This document shows, in pieces, positions 8,006-16,403 of a DNA stretch of 37,894 nt. Source of the DNA: Anaerolineae bacterium (GTDB taxonomy: Bacteria; Chloroflexota; Anaerolineae; Anaerolineales; E44-bin32); the NCBI GenBank assembly GCA_011192015.1, contig DUET01000097.1:1-37894 (forward strand), in the 5' to 3' direction. A program made the position numbers and the translations under genes. A model generated the notes under the pieces. The model ran no database searches and had not been told where the DNA came from. It saw only the letters and a program-made list of their open reading frames with translations. The stretch's first letter is position 1; each line of letters opens with the position of its first letter.

Positions 8006-8572
8006 ATGCCCAAATTCGATCACTTCAATTTTCTAGCACCCCTGTATGATCTGATCTTCGTACCTCCGAGCCGCAAGCAGCTTCCTTCGGCCATGGAGCT
8101 GCCCATCGAGGGCAGGCTGCTGGACGTGGGTGGAGGCACGGGGCGCGTGGCACAGGGCTTCGTCGGGCAGGTGGATCAGGTTGTGGTGGCGGATTCTTCG
8201 CCGCGCATGCTCGCCCAATCGCGGAACAAGCCGGGGCTGCAGGCGGTCGAGTGCCTGGCAGAGCGCCTCCCCTTCCCCGAGGGATGCTTCCAACGCGTGA
8301 TCCTGGTGGATTCCTATCATCACCTTGCGGATCAGGAGCAGAGCTTGAAGGAAGCCTGGCGGATGCTCGATCGAGGGGGCGTGCTGGTTGTCGAAGAGCC
8401 GGACATCGAGAGCTTCAGCACCAAGATCATGGCCATCGGCGAACGCCTGGCGAGGATGCGCAGCCATCCTGTTCCCGCCGATGAGGTTGGCGAGTTGCTC
8501 GAATCCATGGGTGGGGAGGTCAGGCTGCTCAAGGATTCGCGAACCTATTGGGTGATCGCCCGAAAGGATTAG
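8006..8572 (+). CDS. Class I SAM-dependent methyltransferase (UbiE/Methyltransf_11 type)
   Basis: The 188-residue protein has motif I LLDVGGGTGRVA (38-49), an acidic strand end (VVVADSSPRML), AERLPFPEGCFQRVILVDSYHHL and a LDRGGVLVVEEPD strand. This is the compact UbiE/MenG-like fold that methylates small molecules such as quinones or lipids; the substrate is unknown. I place the start at ATG 8006 because homologous-looking sequence begins there (MPKFDHFNFLAPLYD). The frame extends upstream to a TTG at 7925 but that part looks non-coding. GGAGAG lies 15 bases upstream, further than ideal. The gene converges with the DUF4173 gene. Confidence 0.8.
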   Translation: MPKFDHFNFLAPLYDLIFVPPSRKQLPSAMELPIEGRLLDVGGGTGRVAQGFVGQVDQVVVADSSPRMLAQSRNKPGLQAVECLAERLPFPEGCFQRVILVDSYHHLADQEQSLKEAWRMLDRGGVLVVEEPDIESFSTKIMAIGERLARMRSHPVPADEVGELLESMGGEVRLLKDSRTYWVIARKD

Positions 8573-8624
8573 ATCGGTATCCGCAGCGCGGTCCTATGCC
8601 CGTGCGCTGGGATTTCCCCGGAAA

Positions 8625-10262
8625 CTACCATCCCCACTCCCCGAGCCACGGCTGCCGCAAGCAGGCGATGTCCTCGCCGTTGAGCTTCACGAGCCACTCA
8701 TCGCTTACGGATTGCCAAACCCGGTAGGAATCGATGGCCTCATATTGTGCCAGGAGTCTCTCCTCGGCTGCGCGGGATAAGTGGTACGAAGGCCAGGAGA
8801 GATCCTCCGTGAGCGTCGCCTGCTGCGAGCGCAGGCAGGCCAGCTGCGGCAGGAGTTCCTGCTGTACATCCGGCGACGCGAGTTCGGAAAGACGAAGGAG
8901 CATCGGTGTGGCATCCTCCGACAGACGGAGCACGTATTCGAGATCGATCTTGCTGCTCTGCTCAAGACGGTTTGTGTTCTGCTTCACAACGAAGGCGTCG
9001 ACGTTGAGCAGGTTGAGCGTGATCGCAAATCCGATGGCGCCGATCACAAGAGCATGCGGTATGCGGCGTAGCTGACCCAGGAGCAGCATCACCAGGAAGG
9101 CTACGAAGAGCGCTCCCATCCAGTAGATGGCCACGTGCGTATAGGTTCGCAGGCGTGTGAAACCGTAGGCGTTTTCGTAAAGCAGCAGGCGCACCAGCGC
9201 CGAGGCCAGGATGACGCCCACCAGAACGACCATCCATCCGCTCAGCCCGGCAAAGATCCGCTTCTGGTTACGACCTTCCACCCGCGTCCAATTCGCCAGG
9301 GCCAGGATCAGGGCGAGTGCGAGAAAAGCCACCGCAACCAGCTCGCTGAATCCCCGACGAGCATACTCGGCGTAGGTGTATCCAGCCGCGGTGATGTTGG
9401 CTTCACCCCCGAACAAGTAACGGAATTGGATGATCACGAAGAAGGCAAAGAGCAGGTCCACGGCGGAGGTGACGATCGTGGTCTCTGTGATCCCCAGGAA
9501 GGGAGAGAGGAACGGCTTTCCCTCGCCCATCGGGCTCCAGTCCTGAGAATCCTTTACGGCGGCGGTGATGGCCCCGAGAAGGAAGAACCCGCTGATGAAG
9601 ACCACCATCAGCCTCCCGACCCATTCGGCCAGCAGTTGCAGGTTCAACCAGGAGAGGGCCCGGTCGATAGAAGCCGCGAAGATCAGGTCGGCGGAATGCA
9701 GCAAGCCGATGAAGACCAGCAGGATCGGAATCGCCAGCAACAATCCACGCAGTACGGCGACGAGCCGTCCGGATGTCCGCTTGTCACTGCGGAATCGATC
9801 CCAGACCTGCTTCAGGGTCCCCCAGGGCAGGATCCAGGAAACCAGTGGCGCCCAACCGAGTGCAACACCGAAATCCAGCCAGCCGTAATGCAGGGGATTC
9901 CGACCGCCGAAGGAACGCACCCAGAGTGCCATCAAAGCCAGAACGGAAACCACGTTCAGGAAGGATGTCAGTGGTTCCATGCGCAACGCGGCCATGATGG
10001 CCAGGAAGAGGATCGGTATCGGCAGCAGCCATCCAGCCAGGCTTGGGCGAACGCCTTCGAAATAGGAAGCCGCAAAGAGCCCGAGCACGCACAGGAACAC
10101 CCAGATGGGAAAGGAAATGCCGAGGGGGTGGCCGTGGAAGAGGATTTCCACGCTCAGTCCCAACAGCAGGCCGATCAGGCTCAACGCGAGGGGCGTTCGC
10201 AAGCGCGCGCGAAACATGCGAAGGAACGAAGAGGTCGATGTAGTTTCCTCATGGGTGGACAT
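8625..10262 (-). CDS. DUF4173 polytopic membrane protein
   Basis: The 545-residue protein has around ten hydrophobic segments in the first ~430 residues and a soluble C-terminal part of ~110 residues. The segment YTYAEYARRGFSELVAVA is the hallmark I associate with DUF4173, a family without known function. The C-terminal part (DLEYVLRLSEDATPMLLRLSEL...) is typical of the family's tail. GGAGGT lies four bases before the ATG. The gene is monocistronic and converges with the methyltransferase gene. Confidence 0.8.
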   Translation of the reverse strand: MSTHEETTSTSSFLRMFRARLRTPLALSLIGLLLGLSVEILFHGHPLGISFPIWVFLCVLGLFAASYFEGVRPSLAGWLLPIPILFLAIMAALRMEPLTSFLNVVSVLALMALWVRSFGGRNPLHYGWLDFGVALGWAPLVSWILPWGTLKQVWDRFRSDKRTSGRLVAVLRGLLLAIPILLVFIGLLHSADLIFAASIDRALSWLNLQLLAEWVGRLMVVFISGFFLLGAITAAVKDSQDWSPMGEGKPFLSPFLGITETTIVTSAVDLLFAFFVIIQFRYLFGGEANITAAGYTYAEYARRGFSELVAVAFLALALILALANWTRVEGRNQKRIFAGLSGWMVVLVGVILASALVRLLLYENAYGFTRLRTYTHVAIYWMGALFVAFLVMLLLGQLRRIPHALVIGAIGFAITLNLLNVDAFVVKQNTNRLEQSSKIDLEYVLRLSEDATPMLLRLSELASPDVQQELLPQLACLRSQQATLTEDLSWPSYHLSRAAEERLLAQYEAIDSYRVWQSVSDEWLVKLNGEDIACLRQPWLGEWGW

Positions 10263-10421
10263 GATTACCTCCAGGGAGCTTCAACCGCAGCGTGGCGAAG
10301 GTCGAAGGCGTGGAAAGGGTAGTCCATCGGTCGGCGGACGAGGTTCAGGATTGGCGACATTCTCGAACAATGCGGCTATCAATTGCTACCCAAATGCTCT
10401 CAAAACCTATCGCGGGAACAA

Positions 10422-10450
10422 AGAAGCACTGCCCGAAAGGCAGTGCTTCT
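10422..10450 (-). terminator. Strong hairpin terminator
   Basis: A perfect 12-bp stem (10422-10433 with 10439-10450) encloses a CGAAA loop and is followed on the minus strand by TTTGTT. It serves the small membrane protein gene ending at 10503. Confidence 0.7.
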
Positions 10451-10502
10451 CCGGAAAACACAACACAAGAAAAGACGGCGATTCAATCCGTTGTGAAGCT
10501 AG

Positions 10503-10781
10503 CTACTCCTTGGGTTTGATGAAAACACCCCAGATGAGAATCCCTGCGCCTGCGCCAAGACCGAAGGCTCCCAACGTCGTGCTGCTGGGCCCCCAACCCG
10601 CGAGTACCAAGAAGGCTCCAAGCAGACCAAGTATGGAAGCCAGGGCGAGTGGCCAGCTCTTCTCTGCGCCCTTGATGACCTTGAGCACAAGCCAACCCAC
10701 ACCGAGGCCGAATACGAGTGAGCCTAAGGCTCTGACTATATATCCAAGCAGATCCAGGATTTCATAAATGGTGCTATCCAT
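10503..10781 (-). CDS. Small integral membrane protein, unknown function
   Basis: The 92-residue protein has two or three hydrophobic segments (about 12-33, 43-62, 68-86) rich in Gly, Leu and Ala, and almost no soluble part. I do not recognise the family. The start is firm: CAGGAGG lies 7 bases upstream of the ATG. A promoter (TTGCGC-16-TATACT) precedes it and a terminator follows, so it is a stand-alone transcription unit. Confidence 0.7.
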   Translation of the reverse strand: MDSTIYEILDLLGYIVRALGSLVFGLGVGWLVLKVIKGAEKSWPLALASILGLLGAFLVLAGWGPSSTTLGAFGLGAGAGILIWGVFIKPKE

Positions 10782-10811
10782 ACGTCATCCTCCTGATTGG
10801 GTTCTCATGTC

Positions 10812-10839
10812 AGTATAGCGGGAATATCGAAAAGCGCAA
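10812..10839 (-). promoter_or_regulatory. Promoter of the 92-residue membrane protein gene
   Basis: On the minus strand TTGCGC (10834-10839) and TATACT (10812-10817) are separated by 16 bp, with the start codon 31 bp downstream of the -10. Confidence 0.45.
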
Positions 10840-10847
10840 CTACCTGC

Positions 10848-10876
10848 TAGACACACATCGGGGCGCATGTTATCAT
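10848..10876 (+). promoter_or_regulatory. Promoter of the 43-residue small protein gene
   Basis: TAGACA (10848-10853) and an extended -10, TGTTATCAT (10868-10876), have a 17-bp spacer. The predicted transcript would start inside or just before the ribosome site, giving a very short leader. Confidence 0.4.
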
Positions 10877-10892
10877 GCCCGAGGAGTTGTTC

Positions 10893-11024
10893 ATGGCACG
10901 CAAGAAAACCCGTACCGTCAGCAAGCGCGAACGTCGCCGCATCCGGCTGCAGCAGGTCTTCTTCGTCATGATCGCTGTCCTGGTTGTGGCCAGCTTCGTG
11001 ATCAGCCTCTTCGCGCGGCCTTAA
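10893..11024 (+). CDS. 43-residue basic single-span membrane protein
   Basis: An ATG preceded by GAGGAG at six bases opens a 43-codon frame ending in TAA. The first ~20 residues are strongly basic (MARKKTRTVSKRERRRIRLQ) and the rest is one transmembrane helix (VFFVMIAVLVVASFVISLF). By the positive-inside rule the N-terminus is cytoplasmic. It is too short to assign by homology, but the codon usage, ribosome site and clean basic-plus-helix design argue that it is translated. No function is suggested by the neighbours. Confidence 0.6.
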   Translation: MARKKTRTVSKRERRRIRLQQVFFVMIAVLVVASFVISLFARP

Positions 11025-11215
11025 ACCAGGCTGTACGTCTTCCTATTCTCGAATCTCCCTTTGGTTTCCCCACAGATCCGCACGCGCTTGCATCGGCATG
11101 CGTCTTCGTCCACGCCAGGTCGGCTTGGGGTTCATTCCTCCGATGACGCGCTTTTCGACGCCCCGGGACGATCGATTTTCATCTGCATAGCTGATCCCAA
11201 GGGATTAACCAGAAA

Positions 11216-11241
11216 GCCAGCGAACCGACCGGCTCGCTGGC
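11216..11241 (-). terminator. Hairpin after the GlyA-GcvT gene
   Basis: GCCAGCGA (11216-11223) pairs with TCGCTGGC (11234-11241), followed on the minus strand by TTTCT. I see no gene in 11025-11215. Confidence 0.5.
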
Positions 11242-11262
11242 CTTATGTGCATGTCGCTGCGA

Positions 11263-14200
11263 TCAGGGGAACCTGGACAGCACGGTGGCGGGCGAGGGAA
11301 CGGCGATACGATCGCCCATGCCGAGTTCGGCGGGAGCCTTGCCGGCCGCCTTCGACGCACTTTGGAAGACAGCGATCGGCGTGCCCTCGGTCGTGTACTT
11401 GCGCTGCAGATAGGCCTGCCCCAGGAGATAGCCCTCGCTGTCGACGGCACAGGACGTGACCACGCCGATCACACGGCCGAGGCGATCGACCACCGGATCG
11501 CCAGTATGGGCCATGCGCACGCCCTTCTGCTGGAAGCGGAAGCGCACAATCTCGCCCTCGCGCTCAGCCTCCTGGCGCAGATAGGCTTCCCGGCCGACGA
11601 ACCAGGGCTTGTAGGTCTTCACGTAGGCTGCAAATCCCGCCGCGCCGACCCCCAGTCCGAGATCCCCGGCCATTTCATGGCCGTAGAGGGGCAAACCGGC
11701 TTCGGTGCGCAGCGAGTCTCGCGCCCCCAGGCCGATAGGCTTGAGTCCAAGCGGTTCACCGACCTTGATCAGAACCTTCCAGAGCTTGACGCTCTTCTCG
11801 GGGTGGACGAAGAGCTCAAAGGCCACACGCTCGCCGGTGTAGCCCGTGCGGCTGACAACCAGGTCCAAGCCTCCGAAGATTCCCTCCATCACGCCCGCCC
11901 AAGGAAGGTTTATCAAGCGAGCGGTCGTTTCCTCATCACAACCCAGAGCCAGGAGGATCTCGCGACTTTTCGGCCCTTGCAGTGCGATGTCGACGCGCAT
12001 GTCCTTACCCTCGGCGGGATGGCGCAGGTTGCGCAGGCGGCATTGGCGTCCAAAGGCCTTGGCCCAGGGGTGCTGCTCGTCAATGCGCACGCGGCCTTCG
12101 TGCACGGCGTTCAACCAGGCCCAGTCCTTGTCGTCGTTGGATGCGTTGACCACCACGAGATAGGCGTCCTCGCGACGGCGGTAGATCATGGTGTCGTCGA
12201 TCACGCCGCCCTGAGGATCGAGGAACTGTGTGTAATGGGATTGGCCCACCTGCAGGGTGGAGACATCGTTGGTCACCACGCTGTCGAGGAAGGCGCATGC
12301 GCCCTCGCCCTCCACCTGGTAGACACCCATGTGGCTGACGTCGAACAAGCCGGCTGCCTGGCGCGTGGCCAGATGCTCCTCGAGCACGGAGGTGTACCAC
12401 ACGGGCATGTCCCAACCCGCGAAGGGGACCATCTTGGCGCCCATCTCCTCATGCACGGCATGCAGGGCGGTGCGGCGCGGTTCGCCCTCCTCGGGTTCCG
12501 CCCACTCGAAGGACGGAAGCGCCTCACCCGCTCCTGCCGGCATGCCCACGTACCAGGGCTTGTCGTCGGCAGGAGATTCGGCCTTCGGCAGACTTTTGGC
12601 CTTGCCTTCGAGGGCGATCACGACCGGTCCGGGCAGCTTCTTGTGTGCGTCCTCGGGATCCACCCAAATGTAACCGTCCGAGAGATCCCGCAGCCATGTC
12701 ATGGCCAGATTGGCGTCTTCGGATGCGAGGGTCAGGTGCCAGAGCGCGGGTTGCTTGTCGCGCGCGAGCACGGTCTCGATGGAACGCCGGGGTGTATGCA
12801 GCGCCGTACTCACCGATGCGCCGGGAGCCATCTCACCGGGTCGGGCGCTCGTGGCCCAACGCAGGAGACTTTCGGCTTCCTGACCGGAAACGCGGACATT
12901 CGTGTAGGGCGATTCTGGATCGGGATCGTCCAGGTAGTAGAAGTGCGGATAACCATGCGTGGTAACGTCGCTGTCGATGCCCATGCGCTGTGCCAGATCA
13001 CGCACGTGGATCTTGGTCTTGTTGAGCAGTTCAAAGCCGATCTTGGCGCGCGGCAGGGAATGCTTGCGGCCTGCGAGGGCGTAGGGGGTGCAACCCTTGA
13101 GCACATCGGCGATGACGGATGCCAATTCCTGGCAGTCCTTCTCCACGAAGCCTCGCTGGGTGATCCAGGGCGTACCCAGGCGGATCCCCGAGGGATTGGC
13201 AGCTGAATTGTCGCCGGGAATGGTGTTGCGGTTGACGACGATGCCGGCGATGTCGAGGATGCGGGCGGCCATGTCGCCGGAGAGTGTCGTGCCGTCCTCG
13301 CCGACAATCCTTCGGCAATCGACGTTGGTGAGGTGCGTGTCCGTGCCGCCGAAAGGAATGCGCATTCCGGCATCCTCGAGCGCGCTGGTCAGGGCGACGC
13401 AGTTCTGCACGATCTGCTTCTGCAGCGCTTTGAACGAATCGCTGGTCGCCAGCTTGAAGGCCAGCGCCTGACCCACCATGGTGCTGATATGCGGCCCGCC
13501 CTGTTCGCCGGGGAAGACGGCACGGTCGATCTTGCGGCTCAGACTGCGAGAGGTGGTGAGGATGGCGGCGCCGCGCGGGCCGCAAAGGGATTTATGCGTC
13601 GTGAAGGTGATCACATCGGCATGACCGACGGGGGTGGGATAAACCCCGGCGGCCACCAACCCGGCCACATGGGCGATATCGGCCAGCAGGTAGGCGCCGC
13701 AGGCGTCGGCGATCTCGCGCCAACGAGCCCAGTTTACGGCCCATGGATAGGAAGAATATCCGGCGATGATCATCTTCGGCCGGTGTTCGATGGCCATGGC
13801 CTGAACGGCATCGTAATCGATGCGTTCGGTTTGCGGATCCACCCCGTAGTGCACGATGTTGTAGAGTTTGCCGGATCGATTGACGGGTGATCCGTGCGAG
13901 AGATGTCCGCCATGCAGCAGATTCATGCCCATCACCGTCTCACCGGGTGCCACCAGGGCATGATAGACAGCGTTGTTGGCCGGTGCACCCGAGAGGGCTT
14001 GCACGTTCACGAAGAGCCGATCCGCAGGAACATCGGGCGTGGCGAAGGCCTCGGCGCAGCGACGGCGCGCCAGGGCCTCGATGCTGTCGACATACTCCAC
14101 ACCCTTGTAGTAGCGGGGATCGGAGTATCGGCGATAGGTGGCCAGCATGGTTTCGTGATCGAAGATTTCGTCTTCAGTCAAGCGGCGTGTTTCTTCGCGC

Positions 14201-14385
14201 GGATAACCCTCGGCGTAGATGTTCTGAAAGGCCGAGCCCAGGGCTTGTCGTACGGCTATCGGCGCGGAACTTTCGGAAGGGATCAGAATCAGTTTTCGGT
14301 ATTGCCGTTCGGCTTCGATCTGGGTCAATTCGCTTAACTTGGGATCCAGGTCGGAGAGACTTCCTCGAAACAGGAAATCGGACAT
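11263..14385 (-). CDS. glyA: Serine hydroxymethyltransferase-aminomethyltransferase (GlyA-GcvT) fusion
   Basis: One 1040-residue polypeptide joins two folate enzymes. Residues ~12-440 are a PLP-dependent serine hydroxymethyltransferase, with the Schiff-base lysine in FTTHKSLCGPRG (Lys265), PLP-site LADIAHVAGL and the C-terminal SGIRLGTPWITQRG. Residues ~636-1040 are the glycine-cleavage T-protein, beginning RRTALHAVHEEMGAKMVPFAGWDMP and containing LFDVSHMG and VVTNDVSTL. The ~190 residues between belong to neither core. The first half makes glycine and methylene-THF from serine; the second uses THF to release ammonia and methylene-THF from the lipoyl-bound intermediate on H-protein. No gcvH or gcvP is in the window. 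A promoter and an ACGGAG ribosome site precede the ATG. Confidence 0.9.
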   Translation of the reverse strand: MSDFLFRGSLSDLDPKLSELTQIEAERQYRKLILIPSESSAPIAVRQALGSAFQNIYAEGYPREETRRLTEDEIFDHETMLATYRRYSDPRYYKGVEYVDSIEALARRRCAEAFATPDVPADRLFVNVQALSGAPANNAVYHALVAPGETVMGMNLLHGGHLSHGSPVNRSGKLYNIVHYGVDPQTERIDYDAVQAMAIEHRPKMIIAGYSSYPWAVNWARWREIADACGAYLLADIAHVAGLVAAGVYPTPVGHADVITFTTHKSLCGPRGAAILTTSRSLSRKIDRAVFPGEQGGPHISTMVGQALAFKLATSDSFKALQKQIVQNCVALTSALEDAGMRIPFGGTDTHLTNVDCRRIVGEDGTTLSGDMAARILDIAGIVVNRNTIPGDNSAANPSGIRLGTPWITQRGFVEKDCQELASVIADVLKGCTPYALAGRKHSLPRAKIGFELLNKTKIHVRDLAQRMGIDSDVTTHGYPHFYYLDDPDPESPYTNVRVSGQEAESLLRWATSARPGEMAPGASVSTALHTPRRSIETVLARDKQPALWHLTLASEDANLAMTWLRDLSDGYIWVDPEDAHKKLPGPVVIALEGKAKSLPKAESPADDKPWYVGMPAGAGEALPSFEWAEPEEGEPRRTALHAVHEEMGAKMVPFAGWDMPVWYTSVLEEHLATRQAAGLFDVSHMGVYQVEGEGACAFLDSVVTNDVSTLQVGQSHYTQFLDPQGGVIDDTMIYRRREDAYLVVVNASNDDKDWAWLNAVHEGRVRIDEQHPWAKAFGRQCRLRNLRHPAEGKDMRVDIALQGPKSREILLALGCDEETTARLINLPWAGVMEGIFGGLDLVVSRTGYTGERVAFELFVHPEKSVKLWKVLIKVGEPLGLKPIGLGARDSLRTEAGLPLYGHEMAGDLGLGVGAAGFAAYVKTYKPWFVGREAYLRQEAEREGEIVRFRFQQKGVRMAHTGDPVVDRLGRVIGVVTSCAVDSEGYLLGQAYLQRKYTTEGTPIAVFQSASKAAGKAPAELGMGDRIAVPSPATVLSRFP

Positions 14386-14447
14386 GGTTTCGCTCCGTGG
14401 CTAGTGGGATACCAATCGCTGGCTATGGTATCGCTGCCAGCAACAGG

Positions 14448-14476
14448 ATTGTATGACCGCGTCTTGGGCGGGTCAA
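14448..14476 (-). promoter_or_regulatory. Promoter of the GlyA-GcvT gene
   Basis: On the minus strand TTGACC (14471-14476) and TACAAT (14448-14453) have a 17-bp spacer. The leader is about 55 nt, too short for a full glycine riboswitch. Confidence 0.6.
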
Positions 14477-14545
14477 GGTTTGAGGCTGGGAAAGCCGTTC
14501 GGAGCTTTCCTATGGTGTTGGGGGGTGTTGTGTTCCTGAGGGTGC

Positions 14546-16117
14546 TCAGGGCTGAAAGACGGGGCCTCCGAGGTAGACCCAAAGGTTGAAGAGATCATCC
14601 AATTCACAGTCACAGGCCTGCTCGGCTGCAGCGTGGAAATCCTCGGCCTCGGCGAAGCCATAGCGGTAAGACGAGAAATAGCCGCTCAAGAAGCTAAAGA
14701 AGATGTCATCACCAAGCCGTTGGCGGAGGGCTTCGTAGAAGAGGGCTCCCTTCAGGTAGACGAAGGTGGAGTAATCCCAGTCCGAAGCGTACGTGTCCAC
14801 AGGCAGACCGATGGGAGTGCTGCTTCGCGGGTGATCGCGCACCTGGAAACGGAAACCATCGAGCAGGCTGGTGGCCAGACCGACCCGGCCGGCTGCTTCG
14901 TAGTAGAGCACCTCGGCGTACATGGCGGCGGCTTCATCCATCCAGGGCTCGATCAACTGATCGCTGCCGACCAGGGCATAGAACCATTGATGGGCGACTT
15001 CGTGGACGGTGGGTTCGACAAGCCAATAGGTTCCTACCGTGCCAATGTACACCAAACCCGGATACTCGATGCCGCCGAAGGCCTCGGGGGCGTCCACCAG
15101 ATCGAGTTCGGGGTACGGGTAGGGACCGATCAAGCGGTTGAGCGTCTGCACCTGCAGGGCTGCAGCACGCAGCATGGTCTCGGCATCGCCCGAATGTTCA
15201 GGGAGAACCCAACTAACCAGGGTGATATCGTCGGCTGTGCGCGTGCTGCGCTCGAAGGGGCCCAGGGCGAAGGCGAAATCACGCATGGGACCGGTCACGA
15301 AGCGCTGCGTTCGTGTGCCGTCATCGTGCTCCAGGCGTTCGATTTCAACACCCGAGGCGGCCAGTTCGAGAGTTGTAGGGGTGGTAATGCGGACGTCGAA
15401 GAAGGCGATGTCGGAGTTGGTCGTGTCCCCGGCGGAGGGGGGATCATCGGTCTGCCAATCGCCATCGACGAAGCGCGGCACCATGGGGTAGAAGGACGGG
15501 GCGATGAGCACGCCTTCGGTGATGCCGAAGCGATAGGGATTGAGGCTGGTGATGGGGCCGTAAGCCTGGATGTGGAAGGGCAGGCTCAGGGACAGGCTCG
15601 CTCCCGGCGCCAGGGATTCCGGAAGCATGAAGCGCAAGACCAGCTCCTGGGCGTCGAGATGGGATCCGATCTGGCTCCCGCCGATGTGCACAGGGCCGGC
15701 CTGCATTTCGGCGAGGTACTGCTCATCGTTGGGCCAGAGCATGAGGGCGAAATCCTCCAGAGATTCATCGAGGGGATTGGTGAAGAAGATGCGCGCTTCA
15801 CCCTCGATGGATGCCTGAAACAGATCGGGATCGAAGGAAACCCGCGCGTCGATGGCGTACTGCGTGGCGGGCTGCAAGGCGTCGATATCGCCGGCGAAAC
15901 CCGGCAGCATGGCGGCTGCCTGATCGGCCAGATCGAGGACCGGTGCGGTGGGGATGGGAGTTGAGCTGGGAGTGGGCGAGGGTGTGGATGTGAAGCTGCG
16001 CGGTGTGTTCGTGGGCGTGGGAGTCCTGCGGGCGGGTGTGGGAGTGGGGATTCCCATGATTACATTACAGGCAAGCAGCAGGATCGGAGTGAGCAGGATG
16101 GTCTTTCGAAACTTCAC
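14546..16117 (-). CDS. Lipid-anchored M1-type (gluzincin) metallopeptidase
   Basis: The 523-residue protein has a lipobox signal peptide (LLLAC, Cys17), a Thr/Pro-rich linker (~residues 23-60), a β-rich N-terminal domain and a gluzincin catalytic domain. The zinc motif is HEVAHQW (His372, Glu373, His376) with the third ligand Glu395 exactly 18 residues later in WMDEAAAMYAE. GGIEYP (348-353) stands in the place of the GAMEN exopeptidase motif. It should act on peptides at the outer face of the membrane. I start it at GTG 16117 because GAGGAAG lies just upstream and the signal peptide begins there; an ATG at 16216 would add 33 implausible residues. It is shorter than full aminopeptidase N, lacking the C-terminal helical domain. 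Confidence 0.8.
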   Translation of the reverse strand: MKFRKTILLTPILLLACNVIMGIPTPTPARRTPTPTNTPRSFTSTPSPTPSSTPIPTAPVLDLADQAAAMLPGFAGDIDALQPATQYAIDARVSFDPDLFQASIEGEARIFFTNPLDESLEDFALMLWPNDEQYLAEMQAGPVHIGGSQIGSHLDAQELVLRFMLPESLAPGASLSLSLPFHIQAYGPITSLNPYRFGITEGVLIAPSFYPMVPRFVDGDWQTDDPPSAGDTTNSDIAFFDVRITTPTTLELAASGVEIERLEHDDGTRTQRFVTGPMRDFAFALGPFERSTRTADDITLVSWVLPEHSGDAETMLRAAALQVQTLNRLIGPYPYPELDLVDAPEAFGGIEYPGLVYIGTVGTYWLVEPTVHEVAHQWFYALVGSDQLIEPWMDEAAAMYAEVLYYEAAGRVGLATSLLDGFRFQVRDHPRSSTPIGLPVDTYASDWDYSTFVYLKGALFYEALRQRLGDDIFFSFLSGYFSSYRYGFAEAEDFHAAAEQACDCELDDLFNLWVYLGGPVFQP

Positions 16118-16313
16118 CAGACTTCCTCGGTGGATTGGGATGGAACAAATCCTTCGGCGTTGTTTCCTTAGGCATAGCAGGCGATTGATTCGTAATTGTA
16201 TCGCTTTTGAACGCAAAGTCGCGAGAAACCGGAAAGTCGTGGAGAACAGTGCAGCCCATCAGAAAGGTCCTGGTGAGACGAACTATGGAAAATCCCCGTG
16301 TACCTTTGCGTTA

Positions 16314-16342
16314 TTGCCCCCATCGATCCTTTCCATTAGAAT
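16314..16342 (+). promoter_or_regulatory. Promoter of the lipoprotein gene at 16404
   Basis: TTGCCC (16314-16319) and TAGAAT (16337-16342) have a 17-bp spacer; the ATG is 62 bp downstream, preceded by AAGGAG. Confidence 0.45.
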
Positions 16343-16403
16343 GTCGTGATTTTCGGATCGAAGGATGAGAAGAAACAAACCATTGCATTAAGAAGGAGTA
16401 CGA

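Noticed and set aside
11245-13206. Plus-strand open frame of 653 codons opposite the GlyA-GcvT gene
   Set aside because: It lies wholly antisense to a gene with unmistakable catalytic motifs, is His/Gly/Ala-rich with no family motif, and reflects the codon bias of the real gene.
14386-14447. Glycine riboswitch before the GlyA-GcvT gene
   Set aside because: The leader after the identified promoter is only about 55 nt and lacks the paired aptamer pattern.
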